Assembly: GCA_016703945.1 (NCBI GenBank)
Contig: JADJBC010000035.1
Coordinates: forward strand, 1 to 21,596
Length of the DNA: 21,596 nucleotides
Reading direction: 5' to 3'
Source: Candidatus Aalborgicola danicus
GTDB lineage: Bacteria; Pseudomonadota; Gammaproteobacteria; Burkholderiales; Burkholderiaceae_C
The position numbers were made by a program, and so were the translations under genes. This document shows positions 1-8,606 of the stretch, piece after piece. Below the pieces are notes generated by a model. That model was given only the letters and a program-made list of their open reading frames with translations, made no database searches and had not been told where the DNA came from. How positions within the stretch are numbered: position 1 is the stretch's first letter; every line of letters begins with the position of its first letter.

Positions 1-2040
1 TAATAGATGTGGGGAGCTCTAACAAGGGGATAGGCGTATACGTGGTGGGGCACTCGCATGCCGTCAAGCAGGAAGGTGCCCATGGATTCCAAGCCCGCAC
101 CGCCAATTTGACCGGCAAGCCCCTCACCCACCAAGATGGGGTGGGCCAGGTCGGCAGTCATTTCGACGAGGCGACTGGCGATGGTAACCGTTCGGCCCAT
201 GACCATGTGGGTGCGCCGACTGGCCAGGCCAAAAGAGCCGGCCATGGCGGGGCCGGTTTCAACGCCGATGCCCAGGCTGAGCGGCTCCAGGCCTGCGGGT
301 GCCGGGTCGGGCAACACGTCTTGCACCGCAATTTGCAGGTTGATGGCGGCCTGCAGGGCTTGTTGGGCATGGGTGGCTTTGGGTATGCCGGAGCCGCCGT
401 GTTGTGACTCGGCCTGGGTATGTTCGTTGAGGTCGGCGTTCCAAACGGCGATGACGGCGTCACCCTGAAAGGCTTCGATGACGCCACCCTGCGCTTCTAC
501 AACACGGGTAGCGGCCGAGAAGAAGGCATGCAATACGGCAGCAGCCTCTTCGGGTGGGCGGGCTTCGCAGTAGGCTGAAAAGTTGCGAATGTCGGCAAAC
601 ATGACACTGACCTGCAGGGTACTGGCCTTGATGGCACCCGACGGTGGTTGCAGCGCCAGCGAAGCGGCCACCGGTGCCGGCAAGTAACTGGAGAGATGGG
701 TGTAGAGGCGGTCGCGGTCAATGCGGCTCTTTGCATGGGTCAATATGCTCATGAACATACCGGCCAGTAAAACGAAGAGCACAGGGGCGACCCAGCCGAT
801 CCATACGGCAGAGTACATCAGCAGTGCGGCATGTGCGAACCACAATACCAGGCACCAACCCAGCGCCGCGACGGGCAGCAAATGGATGGGGAAACGACGT
901 TCGGCCCGGGGGGCGTTGGCATTGTCGGCCAGTCGCTCTTTGCTCAGGGCGAACAAGAAAGCTATGCCCAGCAAAACCACCAACACTTGCCCAATCGCCG
1001 CAACGCGCGGTGTGTAAGGGGGTGCGACCATCGATCAATGCAGCAAGGAGTTGCGCATGGGCCAGCAGGCCGGCATTGGCGCCACCAAACGGGGTGGCAA
1101 TCGTGTCTTTGATGCCAAACGCGCTGCTGCCGACTAGTACCCACGCACCCGACAAAACGTCTGCAGGCAGGCTGTTGCGGGTGCGCCCGGCCAAAAGGTC
1201 GGCGGCAGAGAGGCTGATGAAGCTGTTGGGGTGCAGGCGCCAGGAGACGCGCATGTCGCCACGCTCGTCTAGCGGGATCTTGCCAACGGTCTGACTGCCA
1301 CCGCTGAGTTGCCATGGAGACTCGAACCAACTGCCGCGCTGCAACGAGAGCGAGTTTTCACCGGCGGCTTGCATCATGGCGGCCAAGCTGAGCGCCGGAT
1401 AGGATTTGTCGCCCCAGCAAATGATGGCAGGCTGATGGCGCACCACGCCGTCAGTGGCGACACGTGGGGTGATGTGCCCTGTAAACCCGAGTGGCGCGCT
1501 GGCGGACGCCGCAAACAGGCTTTGGTTGGCGATATAGCCTTGGGCTTGGGAGAATGGCGCCGGGCATGTGGCCCAGTCAAGTGCCCCAGCGGGTTGGCCG
1601 TTCGACGGGGTGCCGCCCTGCTCTAACGCAAATACCTGGGCAAGCACGGGGTGGTGCTTTTGTACCGATTGCAGCAGCACGGAATCGTCGGGACGGGGTT
1701 CGGAGAAAACCACGTCGAAAATTTGCTGGCGCACACCGGCCTCGGCAAGCACGTCCATGAGTTTGGCCTGGGTGGCACGGGGCCATGGCCAGGGGCCAAT
1801 TTCGGAGAGGCTGCGGTCGTCAATGTCGACAACGATGACACGGCGCTCATCGGTTTGTTTGGCGGAGACGCTCCAGAGCCAGTCGCCAGCGCGGTCTTCC
1901 ATGGCGCGTAGCCAGGGAGCCGACACCGCATCGAGCCCGCCCCAGATCAGGGTGGCCAGCAACAAACTGAGCGCGACAACACCATAGCGAGTGCCTAGAA
2001 GCGCGACCAGGCGCGAGCGCAATCCATTCACCAACGACAA
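1..2040 (-). pseudogene. CHASE2-domain nucleotide cyclase-like membrane protein, frameshifted and cut by the window edge
   Basis: Codons 1-340 from a TTG at 2040 give an N-terminal membrane helix (about 20-42) and a periplasmic CHASE2 sensor domain with the hallmark IGPWPWPR near residue 81. The reading frame then breaks at 1016-1022 (minus strand CCCCCTT). Removing one base there restores a frame that stays open to position 1. That frame encodes further membrane helices (about 1000-730) and a class III cyclase-like domain (about 700-1). Both metal-binding Asp positions are visible (FADIRNFS; FQGDAV). The substrate Lys is Ala (IEAFQGD), the adenine-site Thr/Asp is Met (HMVMG) and the transition-state Asn is Thr (VTIASR), while the Arg is kept. 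The start abuts the stop of the FecR gene, so the two are probably co-transcribed; a GTG three codons in is an alternative start. The end is unseen: the last two bases are TA. It is either a recent pseudogene or a sequence error. Confidence 0.85.
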
Positions 2041-3558
2041 CTAGCGCCCCCAGAGCGTGATACCGCGAATGTTGCCTACGTTGACTGCTTTCTCAAACGC
2101 GTAGCCGGCTTCCCTGCCGTCCAGAGACAGTGCCCCATTAATGGAAGCATTGGAGCTGGTGGTTTGCAATACGCCGTTGGATGCGACGTTGCCGGTGGCG
2201 ATCAGTGTGTCTGCACCCATGGCCGCGTTGCTAAGGCTGAGCTTGGTAGCGTAAGTGGACCGCACAAAGTCGACGTTGAAGGTGCCTTCATTAACGTTGA
2301 CGGCCTCAGTGACGCGGCCCGATTCGCGAACCAACTGTGCAGAGGCATGGGCTAAGCGAAATTCAGCGGTGGCGTCTGCTGAGGCGAGCAAGGCACCGGG
2401 CTGGGCTGCCGGACGAAACATGGTGTAGCTGCCATTGCCAGGCAGGCGCTCGCCGCCCGCTGCGAGTGCGGCTTCAAAGCTTTGACTGAAGGTGTCGGCG
2501 TCCATTTTTTTGATCCAGTCGTAACGCGCCCAACTGAGTTGCGTAACCACCGGGGGAACCGCCGGAACCACCGGTGTTGGTACAACCACAACGACCTCGA
2601 CAGGAGGCGTAACAACAACCGGCCCCGGCGGCGGAACAACAACCACGGCTGGAGGCGGCTCAATGACAATAGGGTCTGACGGAACAACCGGAGGGGCCAC
2701 AACGACAGGAGGTGGTTCAACCACGGGGTTTTGCTGAGGGGGAATCGAGGCAACAACGGTCGCCGCGCGACTGTCCGCAACCATGGTGCTGGTGCTTCTG
2801 GTCTCGACAGGTGCGTCTTCCAAAGCCAAGGGCTTGTTGACGCGCGCGATCATCTCGCTGTTGACAGTTGGCCGGGCTCCACGGGCAAGAAGGTCGACGG
2901 AGGGTACGAGCTGCGGGGTTGTCTGCTGGCGATTGAGCTCAATCATCTGCCCTTTCATGTCTTCGGACAGCAGCTTTTCGTTTCCGTTGATGCATGGGCC
3001 AACGCTCTTGATGCATCCGTTTGCCAAGGGCGTCAGAATGATGGCGCCGGTGTAGACGGAGGCCGATGTTTTCTCGCCATCCGACTTGACCACAAAGTCA
3101 GTGCCTTTGACGCCAATGGCGGCTACGGGTGTATTCAAGCGAAATTGGTCTCGGGCCGCTTCGCCCCACTTGCCGGTGATGGATCGGACAACGCCTTCAT
3201 CCAGACGGAATTTGATGGCGCCCAACAGGGGCTGTTGGGTTGAGTGGCTGTAGCTTTCGACTTGCAGAATACTGGCCGGACGAATGCTAAGCCGCCCACC
3301 GTCTACAAAACGAAGGTGAACGTGGCCGCCGGCCTGGGTTTCTATGCGGTCGCCAACGCGAATGGCAGTGCCGCGGTCGACGGCGCGGGATGTGCCATCA
3401 GCCGCCACCAGCTTGACCAACCCGATGACCATGGTGGTCTCTCCGACAATGGCCGGATCTTGGGCCAATGCGGTGAGTCCCAATGCCAACAACGACATGG
3501 CAAATAGGGATTTGGGCGTCTTGCGAGCAAAACGATGGATTTTATAGTTGGATTTCAT
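2041..3558 (-). CDS. Secreted FecR-domain protein with Pro/Val linker and C-terminal beta-rich domain
   Basis: The 505-residue product starts at the ATG at 3558, which has GAGGG about 7 bases upstream; an in-frame TTG eight codons earlier is less likely. A signal peptide spans about 1-32, ending ALAQ. A FecR domain covers about 40-175 (RVGDRIETQAGGHVHLRF, then LNTPVAAIGVKGTDF). Residues 273-338 form a Pro/Val-rich spacer. Residues 340-505 look like an all-beta domain ending GITLWGR. FecR domains are known in periplasmic signal relay. Here there is no TonB receptor or ECF sigma gene nearby, and the partner is the CHASE2 cyclase gene that follows directly. I infer an envelope protein that works with the CHASE2 sensor. 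The domain call is firm; the partnership is inferred from gene order. Confidence 0.85.
   Translation of the reverse strand: MKSNYKIHRFARKTPKSLFAMSLLALGLTALAQDPAIVGETTMVIGLVKLVAADGTSRAVDRGTAIRVGDRIETQAGGHVHLRFVDGGRLSIRPASILQVESYSHSTQQPLLGAIKFRLDEGVVRSITGKWGEAARDQFRLNTPVAAIGVKGTDFVVKSDGEKTSASVYTGAIILTPLANGCIKSVGPCINGNEKLLSEDMKGQMIELNRQQTTPQLVPSVDLLARGARPTVNSEMIARVNKPLALEDAPVETRSTSTMVADSRAATVVASIPPQQNPVVEPPPVVVAPPVVPSDPIVIEPPPAVVVVPPPGPVVVTPPVEVVVVVPTPVVPAVPPVVTQLSWARYDWIKKMDADTFSQSFEAALAAGGERLPGNGSYTMFRPAAQPGALLASADATAEFRLAHASAQLVRESGRVTEAVNVNEGTFNVDFVRSTYATKLSLSNAAMGADTLIATGNVASNGVLQTTSSNASINGALSLDGREAGYAFEKAVNVGNIRGITLWGR
2545..2742 (-). repeat. Low-complexity Pro/Val-rich linker coding repeat
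   Basis: Short degenerate GTT/GTG/CCG/CCC-type repeats encode runs such as EPPPVVVAPP and PPPAVVVVPP between the FecR domain and the C-terminal domain. This is probably an extended spacer that crosses part of the periplasm, and it may vary in length between strains. Confidence 0.75.
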
Positions 3559-3740
3559 ATGGTGCCCTCGTAAGGAAAGCAAGGCAAGGCGGTCGGGAAT
3601 GACGCACCTACCCTTACGTCGATTGTGTCACCGGGGCCCGAAATTCCATGTGAGTGAAGTCACAAGAGTTGCGCGATGCTGGGTAGAGCGTACATTTTGC
3701 CACGTTTTGGCTTTGCGTGATCTCGTTAAACTCAAGCCCA
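3559..3740. promoter_or_regulatory. Divergent promoter region between FecR operon and Crp/Fnr-like regulator
   Basis: About 180 bases separate the two divergent genes. No reading frame here is convincing. The clear element is the CRP-type dyad described separately. I could not assign reliable -35/-10 boxes for either direction. A bidirectional control region is inferred. Confidence 0.6.
3649..3664. promoter_or_regulatory. Perfect CRP-type operator
   Basis: The sequence is TGTGAGTGAAGTCACA, that is TGTGA-N6-TCACA with both half-sites matching the E. coli CRP consensus exactly. Its centre lies about 98 bases from the FecR start and 60-84 bases from the two candidate starts of the regulator. 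The regulator's recognition helix (SRETVTR) carries the same Arg-Glu-Arg contacts as CRP, so it is a natural candidate to bind here. Confidence 0.75.
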
Positions 3741-4439
3741 ATGCCCGCTTCAGTTCAACTGCTTTCGCAATTCCCGCTGCTACGCCCGCTGCCAAGCGAA
3801 GTCCTGGAGTCGCTTTCGGTACGGATGACGTTGCGGTCGTTTGCCCGGCGCGCGATGGTGATGTCCAAGGATGTGCCAGCGGAAGAGCTGGGTTTTTTGG
3901 TGGACGGCCGACTGCAGGGGGTCGATTTCACTGTGGATGGCCGCAGTGTTGGTTTGTATTTTGTTGACCCGGGCGACTATTTTGGCGAGCTTTCTTTGGT
4001 GGACGGCAAACCGCCGTCTGAGTTTGTGGTGGCGGCGGTGAAGTCTACCGTGGCGTTTATGGACGCAAAGTTGGCAAAGGAGTTGATTTTGAACAATCCC
4101 GGTCTGGCACAGGCGGTGATGTCGCGCCTGGCGAACCGGGTGCGTTTGGTCATGGGGCAACGCACGCTGCTGAGTTTGCCGAATCCTTTCCAGCGTTTGT
4201 GTGTGTTGTTGCTTCAGTTGCCGCAACACACCGATGCGGGTGTTACCGAGGTGGATCAGGCGCCAACACACCAGGAGCTTGCCATCATGATCAACGCCAG
4301 CCGCGAGACAGTGACTCGCTCCTTTCAGCTGCTGTTTCTGAACAAGGTTTTAGTGCGCGAAGGTAACGCGCTTCGATTGTTGCAGCCTGGTGTTCTGAAG
4401 GACATTGCTGAGGGACGCGTAAGCCCCCCCAAGGCCTGA
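3741..4439 (+). CDS. Crp/Fnr family transcription regulator
   Basis: Taking the ATG at 3741 gives 232 residues; an in-frame GTG at 3717 adds eight, and neither has a strong ribosome site. Residues about 10-125 form a cyclic-nucleotide-binding fold with the GEL motif at 82-84. The phosphate cassette reads GKPPSEFVV: the Arg that contacts the cAMP phosphate in CRP is Pro. A long dimer helix follows. The C-terminal winged helix (about 150-220) has recognition helix SRETVTR at 187-193, identical in key residues to CRP. No Fnr-type cysteine cluster is present. Expected role: DNA-binding regulator of the divergent FecR/CHASE2 genes and possibly itself. The ligand is unclear, because canonical cAMP binding seems impaired. 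A run of seven C lies near the 3' end (4424-4430). Confidence 0.88.
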   Translation: MPASVQLLSQFPLLRPLPSEVLESLSVRMTLRSFARRAMVMSKDVPAEELGFLVDGRLQGVDFTVDGRSVGLYFVDPGDYFGELSLVDGKPPSEFVVAAVKSTVAFMDAKLAKELILNNPGLAQAVMSRLANRVRLVMGQRTLLSLPNPFQRLCVLLLQLPQHTDAGVTEVDQAPTHQELAIMINASRETVTRSFQLLFLNKVLVREGNALRLLQPGVLKDIAEGRVSPPKA

Positions 4440-4527
4440 CGACTAAAATCACTGGTTGCCGTGTTTGTATACAGATTGACGGCGTAGATCCCTTTTGCCT
4501 CAATCTGCTGTTGACGGGTGTTCCATT

Positions 4528-5331
4528 TTGAACGGTCTTGCTTCTTATTTGCTTCCGTGGCATCACGTCGGTTTGATCCGACAGTTCGCTGGTCGTGAGG
4601 TTCATGCACGCTATCGGCAGTCGTGGCTTGGCGCAATTTGGTTGGTGTTAACGCCGCTGGCCATGCTCGGTATCTACACGCTGGTTTTTCGGCATGTGAT
4701 GCGAGTGCGTTGGCAGGATCTGGACGAGGGTAACCTGAGCTTTGCCCTGCGGATCTATGCCGGGTTGGCCGTTTTCAATTTCTTCGCCGAGTGCGTCAAC
4801 AGGGCGCCAAATTTGGTGCGTGACCAACCTCACTTGGTTAAGAAAGTCGTCTTTCCGTTGGAAGTGATGGCGTGGGTGAACGTGGCGAGTGCCATGGTCG
4901 GTTTGTTGGTGTCGATGGCATTGTTGCTGCTCCTGGGTTTTTGGGACAAAGGGGGGTTGTCGATGTCAGCGGTGGCTTTGCCGTTGGTGTGGCTGCCCCT
5001 GATCCCCTTGTGCCTAGGGTTGGGATGGCTGCTGAGCGGCATAGGTACCTATGTGCAGGACGTCGGGCAGCTTTTAGGCATGGTGTTGAGTGCATTGATG
5101 TTCTTGAGCCCAATATTTTTTCCGGTCGAGGCGTTGCCCGAGGCAGTTCGTGGCTGGATGTTTCTAAACCCGCTCGCACTGGTGATGACACAAACACGCG
5201 AGGTGGTTTTGTTGGGCGTGTGGCCGAACTGGTACGCGCTGGGGCTTGAGCTGGGCTTATGCACCCTGGTGGCATTGTTTGGTGCAGCATTCTTTCGGCT
5301 CGCACGCAAGGGGTTTGCGGATGTCGTTTGA
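4528..5331 (+). CDS. wzm: ABC-2 type polysaccharide export permease (Wzm/KpsM-like)
   Basis: The product has about 267 residues if translation starts at the TTG at 4528; another in-frame TTG at 4495 is possible and the start is not secure. The N-terminal amphipathic stretch (LIRQFAGREVHARYRQSWLG) is typical of O-antigen and capsule ABC-2 permeases. About six hydrophobic helices follow, with the cytoplasmic motif LVRDQPHLVKKVVFPLE between helices 2 and 3 and SPIFFPVEALPE near the fifth. It forms the membrane channel that moves an undecaprenyl-linked glycan to the periplasm with the ATPase encoded next. Its last 11 bases overlap that gene, so the two are translationally coupled. An 88-base spacer separates it from the regulator gene upstream, with no clear terminator. 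Confidence 0.9.
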   Translation: MNGLASYLLPWHHVGLIRQFAGREVHARYRQSWLGAIWLVLTPLAMLGIYTLVFRHVMRVRWQDLDEGNLSFALRIYAGLAVFNFFAECVNRAPNLVRDQPHLVKKVVFPLEVMAWVNVASAMVGLLVSMALLLLLGFWDKGGLSMSAVALPLVWLPLIPLCLGLGWLLSGIGTYVQDVGQLLGMVLSALMFLSPIFFPVEALPEAVRGWMFLNPLALVMTQTREVVLLGVWPNWYALGLELGLCTLVALFGAAFFRLARKGFADVV

Positions 5332-6604
5332 TTTGGAAACGAGCCCTACTGAGCCCGTCATTGTTGCCCGCAGTCTGGGCAAAAGTTACCGTCTTTTTGA
5401 ATCCCCCGGAGACCGACTGAAGCAGTTGTTGTGGGGCCGTTGGAAGCAATACAGCCGAGAGTTTCAGGCACTGAAAGATGTGAATTTTGAGATTTATAGG
5501 GGTGAGGTTGTTGGCCTGATTGGTCGCAATGGGGCGGGAAAGTCGACCTTGTTGCAGATGGTCTGTGGCACGCTGATGCCGAGCTCCGGTAGTCTTGAGG
5601 TTCGAGGCCGGGTGGCGGCACTGCTGGAGTTGGGGGCGGGGTTCAGTCCAGATTTCAGCGGGCTTGAGAATGTCTACATGAATGCCGCCATTTTGGGCTT
5701 GAGTCGGTCGGAAGTTGACGCAAAGCTGGATGACATATTGGCGTTTGCAGATATCGGCGATTTCATTCGTCAACCAGTCAAGACTTATTCGAGCGGGATG
5801 TTTATGCGTCTGGCGTTTTCGGTTGCGACGAGTGTTGAGCCAGATATTCTGGTGATCGATGAGGCGCTGTCCGTGGGGGATGGCGCGTTTGCGAGAAAAT
5901 CTTTTGATCGCATCATGGCCTTGAAAGACCGGGGCGCGACCATTCTGTTCTGTTCGCATGCGATGTACCATGTTCAGGCACTGTGCTCGCGGGCGATTTG
6001 GATGGAGAACGGCAAAGCAAGGATGATTGATTCTGCTGCGCACGTCACGTCGGCTTATGAAACTTCCTTGGTTATGGAGACCACAGACCATCATCAATCC
6101 GTTTCTGCGGCTGTGGTTTCTTCGGGCGAAGTCCCGGATTCATTGGATGTAGCGGTCGACATCGCGGCCCGGATTGTTCCGTCTGGGACAGCGGTGCTTT
6201 CCCGAGTTGAAGCTTTTGCGGATGGGGTAAGTGGGCGGGAGTTGGCTATTCACTCGGGCCGGACGTGTCTTATGTTGCGTGTTCATTTCGCGTCGGATCC
6301 TGAACTACCCTGTCCGTCGGTGGCCGTTGGTTTCGCTCATGCCAATGGTATGGTGGTCTCAAGCGCAGGCAGTGCCAATGATGGGGTGGTTTTGAAGCGT
6401 GACGCGGCGGGGTTTGGATTCGTGGAGTTAACCTTTGAACGACTTCCTTTGCTGAAAGGTGATTACACAGTGTCCGTGATCTTGGGCTGCGAGCGCGGAT
6501 TGCATGTGTATGAGGTGATGGAGCGCGTGATCCAGCTGCGGGTGGTACAGCAGGATTTGGAACAAGGACTTGTAAAGATGCCGCACCGCTGGACAATCGA
6601 ATGA
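5321..6604 (+). CDS. wzt: ABC polysaccharide export ATPase with C-terminal cargo domain (Wzt-like)
   Basis: The ATG at 5321 lies inside the end of the permease gene and gives 427 residues. The nucleotide-binding domain (about 10-250) shows Walker A GRNGAGKST at 68-76, ABC signature YSSGM at 156-160, Walker B DILVIDEA at 175-182 and switch His213. The signature is the YSSGM variant common in Wzt/KpsT proteins. Residues about 275-427 form an added beta-rich domain like the Wzt C-terminal domain, which in known systems recognises the capped end of the polysaccharide. The chain may therefore carry a terminal modification before export, which fits the methyltransferase in the nearby minus-strand cluster. 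Its TGA stop overlaps the next start (ATGA). Confidence 0.92.
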   Translation: MSFDLETSPTEPVIVARSLGKSYRLFESPGDRLKQLLWGRWKQYSREFQALKDVNFEIYRGEVVGLIGRNGAGKSTLLQMVCGTLMPSSGSLEVRGRVAALLELGAGFSPDFSGLENVYMNAAILGLSRSEVDAKLDDILAFADIGDFIRQPVKTYSSGMFMRLAFSVATSVEPDILVIDEALSVGDGAFARKSFDRIMALKDRGATILFCSHAMYHVQALCSRAIWMENGKARMIDSAAHVTSAYETSLVMETTDHHQSVSAAVVSSGEVPDSLDVAVDIAARIVPSGTAVLSRVEAFADGVSGRELAIHSGRTCLMLRVHFASDPELPCPSVAVGFAHANGMVVSSAGSANDGVVLKRDAAGFGFVELTFERLPLLKGDYTVSVILGCERGLHVYEVMERVIQLRVVQQDLEQGLVKMPHRWTIE

Positions 6605-7641
6605 GCGATTCTCAATGGTCCGTCATTGATATCGGGGTGGCGCAGATTGGCGAGACCCGGGAGCTGTTCAAGCGTGTTTTTGGTCAGCCGCTTTCAGAGG
6701 CGTTGTGGCGTTGGAAATATGACGCAGGCCGCGGTGCTGCAGTTGGTGCGCGCGCGCCGAATGGAGATCTGCTGGCGCACTACGGCGGTACATTGCGGCA
6801 GATTTGTTTTCGTGATCACCCAGCGCTAGCGGTACAAATTGGGGACGTCATGGTTGCTCAGGAAGGCCGTGCTGCATTAGCCCACAAGGGACCGTTCGGG
6901 ATGGTTGTTGAGGCCTTCCTAAATCGTCACGTTGGGGGCGCGAAAGGGGTTGTATTGGGGTTTGGTTTTCCCAACGCCCGCCACATGCGACTGGGGGAAA
7001 AGCTCGGGCACTATGTGCAGATCGATACGGTGTCCGAGTTGTCCTGGCACGTGCCACGGCGTTCAGATCTCTCTGAAAAGGTGGCGACTCGCCTTCGTAT
7101 TGACGTTCTTGATTGGGCGATCCCCTCGACCGCAGGCCGTCTCGATGAACTTTGGCGGAGGATGAAACATGATTTGCGCGATAGTATTGTTCCAACGCGT
7201 GACGCTTCTTGGTTGCGCCACCGGTATGCAAACCACCCGGAACACCGGTATGTGTGTTTCTGGGTGAGATCGGTTTGGCTTGGCCGACTGTTAGGGGCAA
7301 TCGTGTTGCGGTCACACCCACCGAGCGCAGCGCAAGGACCAATGGCAACGACTTGGGAGTTGATTGACTGGGTCGCACCCAAAATGAAGTCTGAAGAGAT
7401 GCTGTTGGCAGCGATGGAGGTCGTTCGTCAGCGCGGAGGCACTCTGCTCATGGGATGGTTTAGTAGTATGGTGGCAAATTCATTCACTACATCGGCGATT
7501 TCGACGAAGGAAGCTTGCACATCGGGCGTAACGGTGCCAGGGCCTGAAGGCAGATTTCAAATCACCAGTAGCTTTAGCCTGAGTGTTTCGGATCTGCGCG
7601 GCAGATGGTGGCTAACTGGGGGGGACACAGATTTCCGTTAA
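6601..7641 (+). CDS. GNAT-like N-acyltransferase
   Basis: The 346-residue product has its start in an ATGA overlap with wzt. The first half has features of GNAT_9-type acetyltransferases found in polysaccharide loci: F-x-x-x-F...WRWKY near residues 24-40, then VQIGDVMVAQEGR and the GFGFPNARHMRLGEKLG segment. A second acetyltransferase-like half is less clear. It would transfer an acyl group, probably acetyl, to a sugar amine or nucleotide sugar in the cytoplasm; the substrate cannot be read from the sequence. Position in the wzm-wzt operon supports a role in glycan modification. A run of seven G (7618-7624) sits just before the end, where the gene overlaps the convergent acyltransferase gene by 4 bp. 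Confidence 0.75.
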   Translation: MSDSQWSVIDIGVAQIGETRELFKRVFGQPLSEALWRWKYDAGRGAAVGARAPNGDLLAHYGGTLRQICFRDHPALAVQIGDVMVAQEGRAALAHKGPFGMVVEAFLNRHVGGAKGVVLGFGFPNARHMRLGEKLGHYVQIDTVSELSWHVPRRSDLSEKVATRLRIDVLDWAIPSTAGRLDELWRRMKHDLRDSIVPTRDASWLRHRYANHPEHRYVCFWVRSVWLGRLLGAIVLRSHPPSAAQGPMATTWELIDWVAPKMKSEEMLLAAMEVVRQRGGTLLMGWFSSMVANSFTTSAISTKEACTSGVTVPGPEGRFQITSSFSLSVSDLRGRWWLTGGDTDFR

Positions 7642-8606
7642 CCCGATTTCGTCATGTCTGGTAACAAGTCAACCGCCCACCAGAGGCCCGGGTCTTTTGT
7701 GATGGCATCGCTAAAGAAGTCGTAAACGTGCTGAATGCTGGCCGGATCGCTGGCAGGGCCGATGCGACAAACTTCGAGTTCGTAGTGACCGCCTCCGCGG
7801 TGGTGGCAGAGGTAGCCTCCGATGTCGCTACCCGTGCGTTCTGCGAGTCTGAGCGCACCACCAGCCATCTTTCGGTGGTGCCCAAGAAATTCTACGGTCA
7901 TGCTGACACCGTTTGGAACAGCAGGCGCGTCGCCAAGTACGATTAGTGTTTCATGGCGTTCCAGCATCCGGTAGAACGGGCGAAGACCGTCTTCCATATT
8001 GACGATGGAACCGTCATTAAGGTAGCGCTCTAATCCTCGGTATTTCGAATCGAAGTGGTCTTGGACTGCGGCATCTACACGCGGATCATGGGTGACGGAC
8101 GAGGACATGAAATTGATAGTCGCTCCTGATCTCGCCAAGAATGCGGCTCCGACAAAGAAACTGTCGAAATGGAGTGTTAGAAGCAAGAGACCTCGACTGT
8201 TGTTGAGTCGACATATTTGATCTGCATCAGTCGGTTTGAAAGTGCACTTTAGTTCTTCAACCCTATGAGCGACAACAAGCCTCGCTTCGAATTCCTCACG
8301 CGCTTCTGCCGCGAACCTCTCGTTGCTCCACCTCTTGTAAAGTGCGGCAGAACCTCCGGTCGGAAGATGCTTATAACCCTCTAAGCTTTGTCGGCGAATG
8401 TGGCGGAAACCGAGCGCTACTGACCGCCAGTCTCTGCCGGTCAACCCATTGATATAGCCCCTGAAAGCTGAAACTGGATACGCAATTATTAAGGGCAGCT
8501 TTGCGAGGAGAGGCAGGAAGTGCTTGAAGTCAAATGCGTGCAGTTGCCTGATCACCCACCATGCAATTGTTTGGCCCCGATCTAAAACAACCTCCAGCAG
8601 GGTCAT
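7638..8606 (-). CDS. LpxL/HtrB-like lysophospholipid/lipid A acyltransferase family protein
   Basis: The 322-residue product starts at the ATG at 8606, in an ATGA overlap with the upstream glycosyltransferase gene. The core LLLTLHFDSFFVGAAF (His146) aligns with the HX4E/D block of LpxL-type enzymes. Later VLGDAPAVPNGVSMTVEFLG and GGALRLAERTGSDIGGYL match the DQ / FFG / lA-tga stretch of that family. In the usual HFGNWE pattern the acidic residue falls five after His; here that position is Phe151, while Asp148 is two after His, so catalysis may be altered or use a different acid. The likely role is moving a fatty acyl chain to a lipid, glycan or protein at the inner membrane. It is the last gene of a three-gene minus-strand operon. 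Confidence 0.75.
   Translation of the reverse strand: MTLLEVVLDRGQTIAWWVIRQLHAFDFKHFLPLLAKLPLIIAYPVSAFRGYINGLTGRDWRSVALGFRHIRRQSLEGYKHLPTGGSAALYKRWSNERFAAEAREEFEARLVVAHRVEELKCTFKPTDADQICRLNNSRGLLLLTLHFDSFFVGAAFLARSGATINFMSSSVTHDPRVDAAVQDHFDSKYRGLERYLNDGSIVNMEDGLRPFYRMLERHETLIVLGDAPAVPNGVSMTVEFLGHHRKMAGGALRLAERTGSDIGGYLCHHRGGGHYELEVCRIGPASDPASIQHVYDFFSDAITKDPGLWWAVDLLPDMTKSG

Noticed and set aside
4838..6097. Minus-strand frame of 419 codons
   Set aside because: It covers the wzm/wzt genes on the other strand, is Pro/Arg/Thr-rich without domain motifs, and crosses two well-supported genes.
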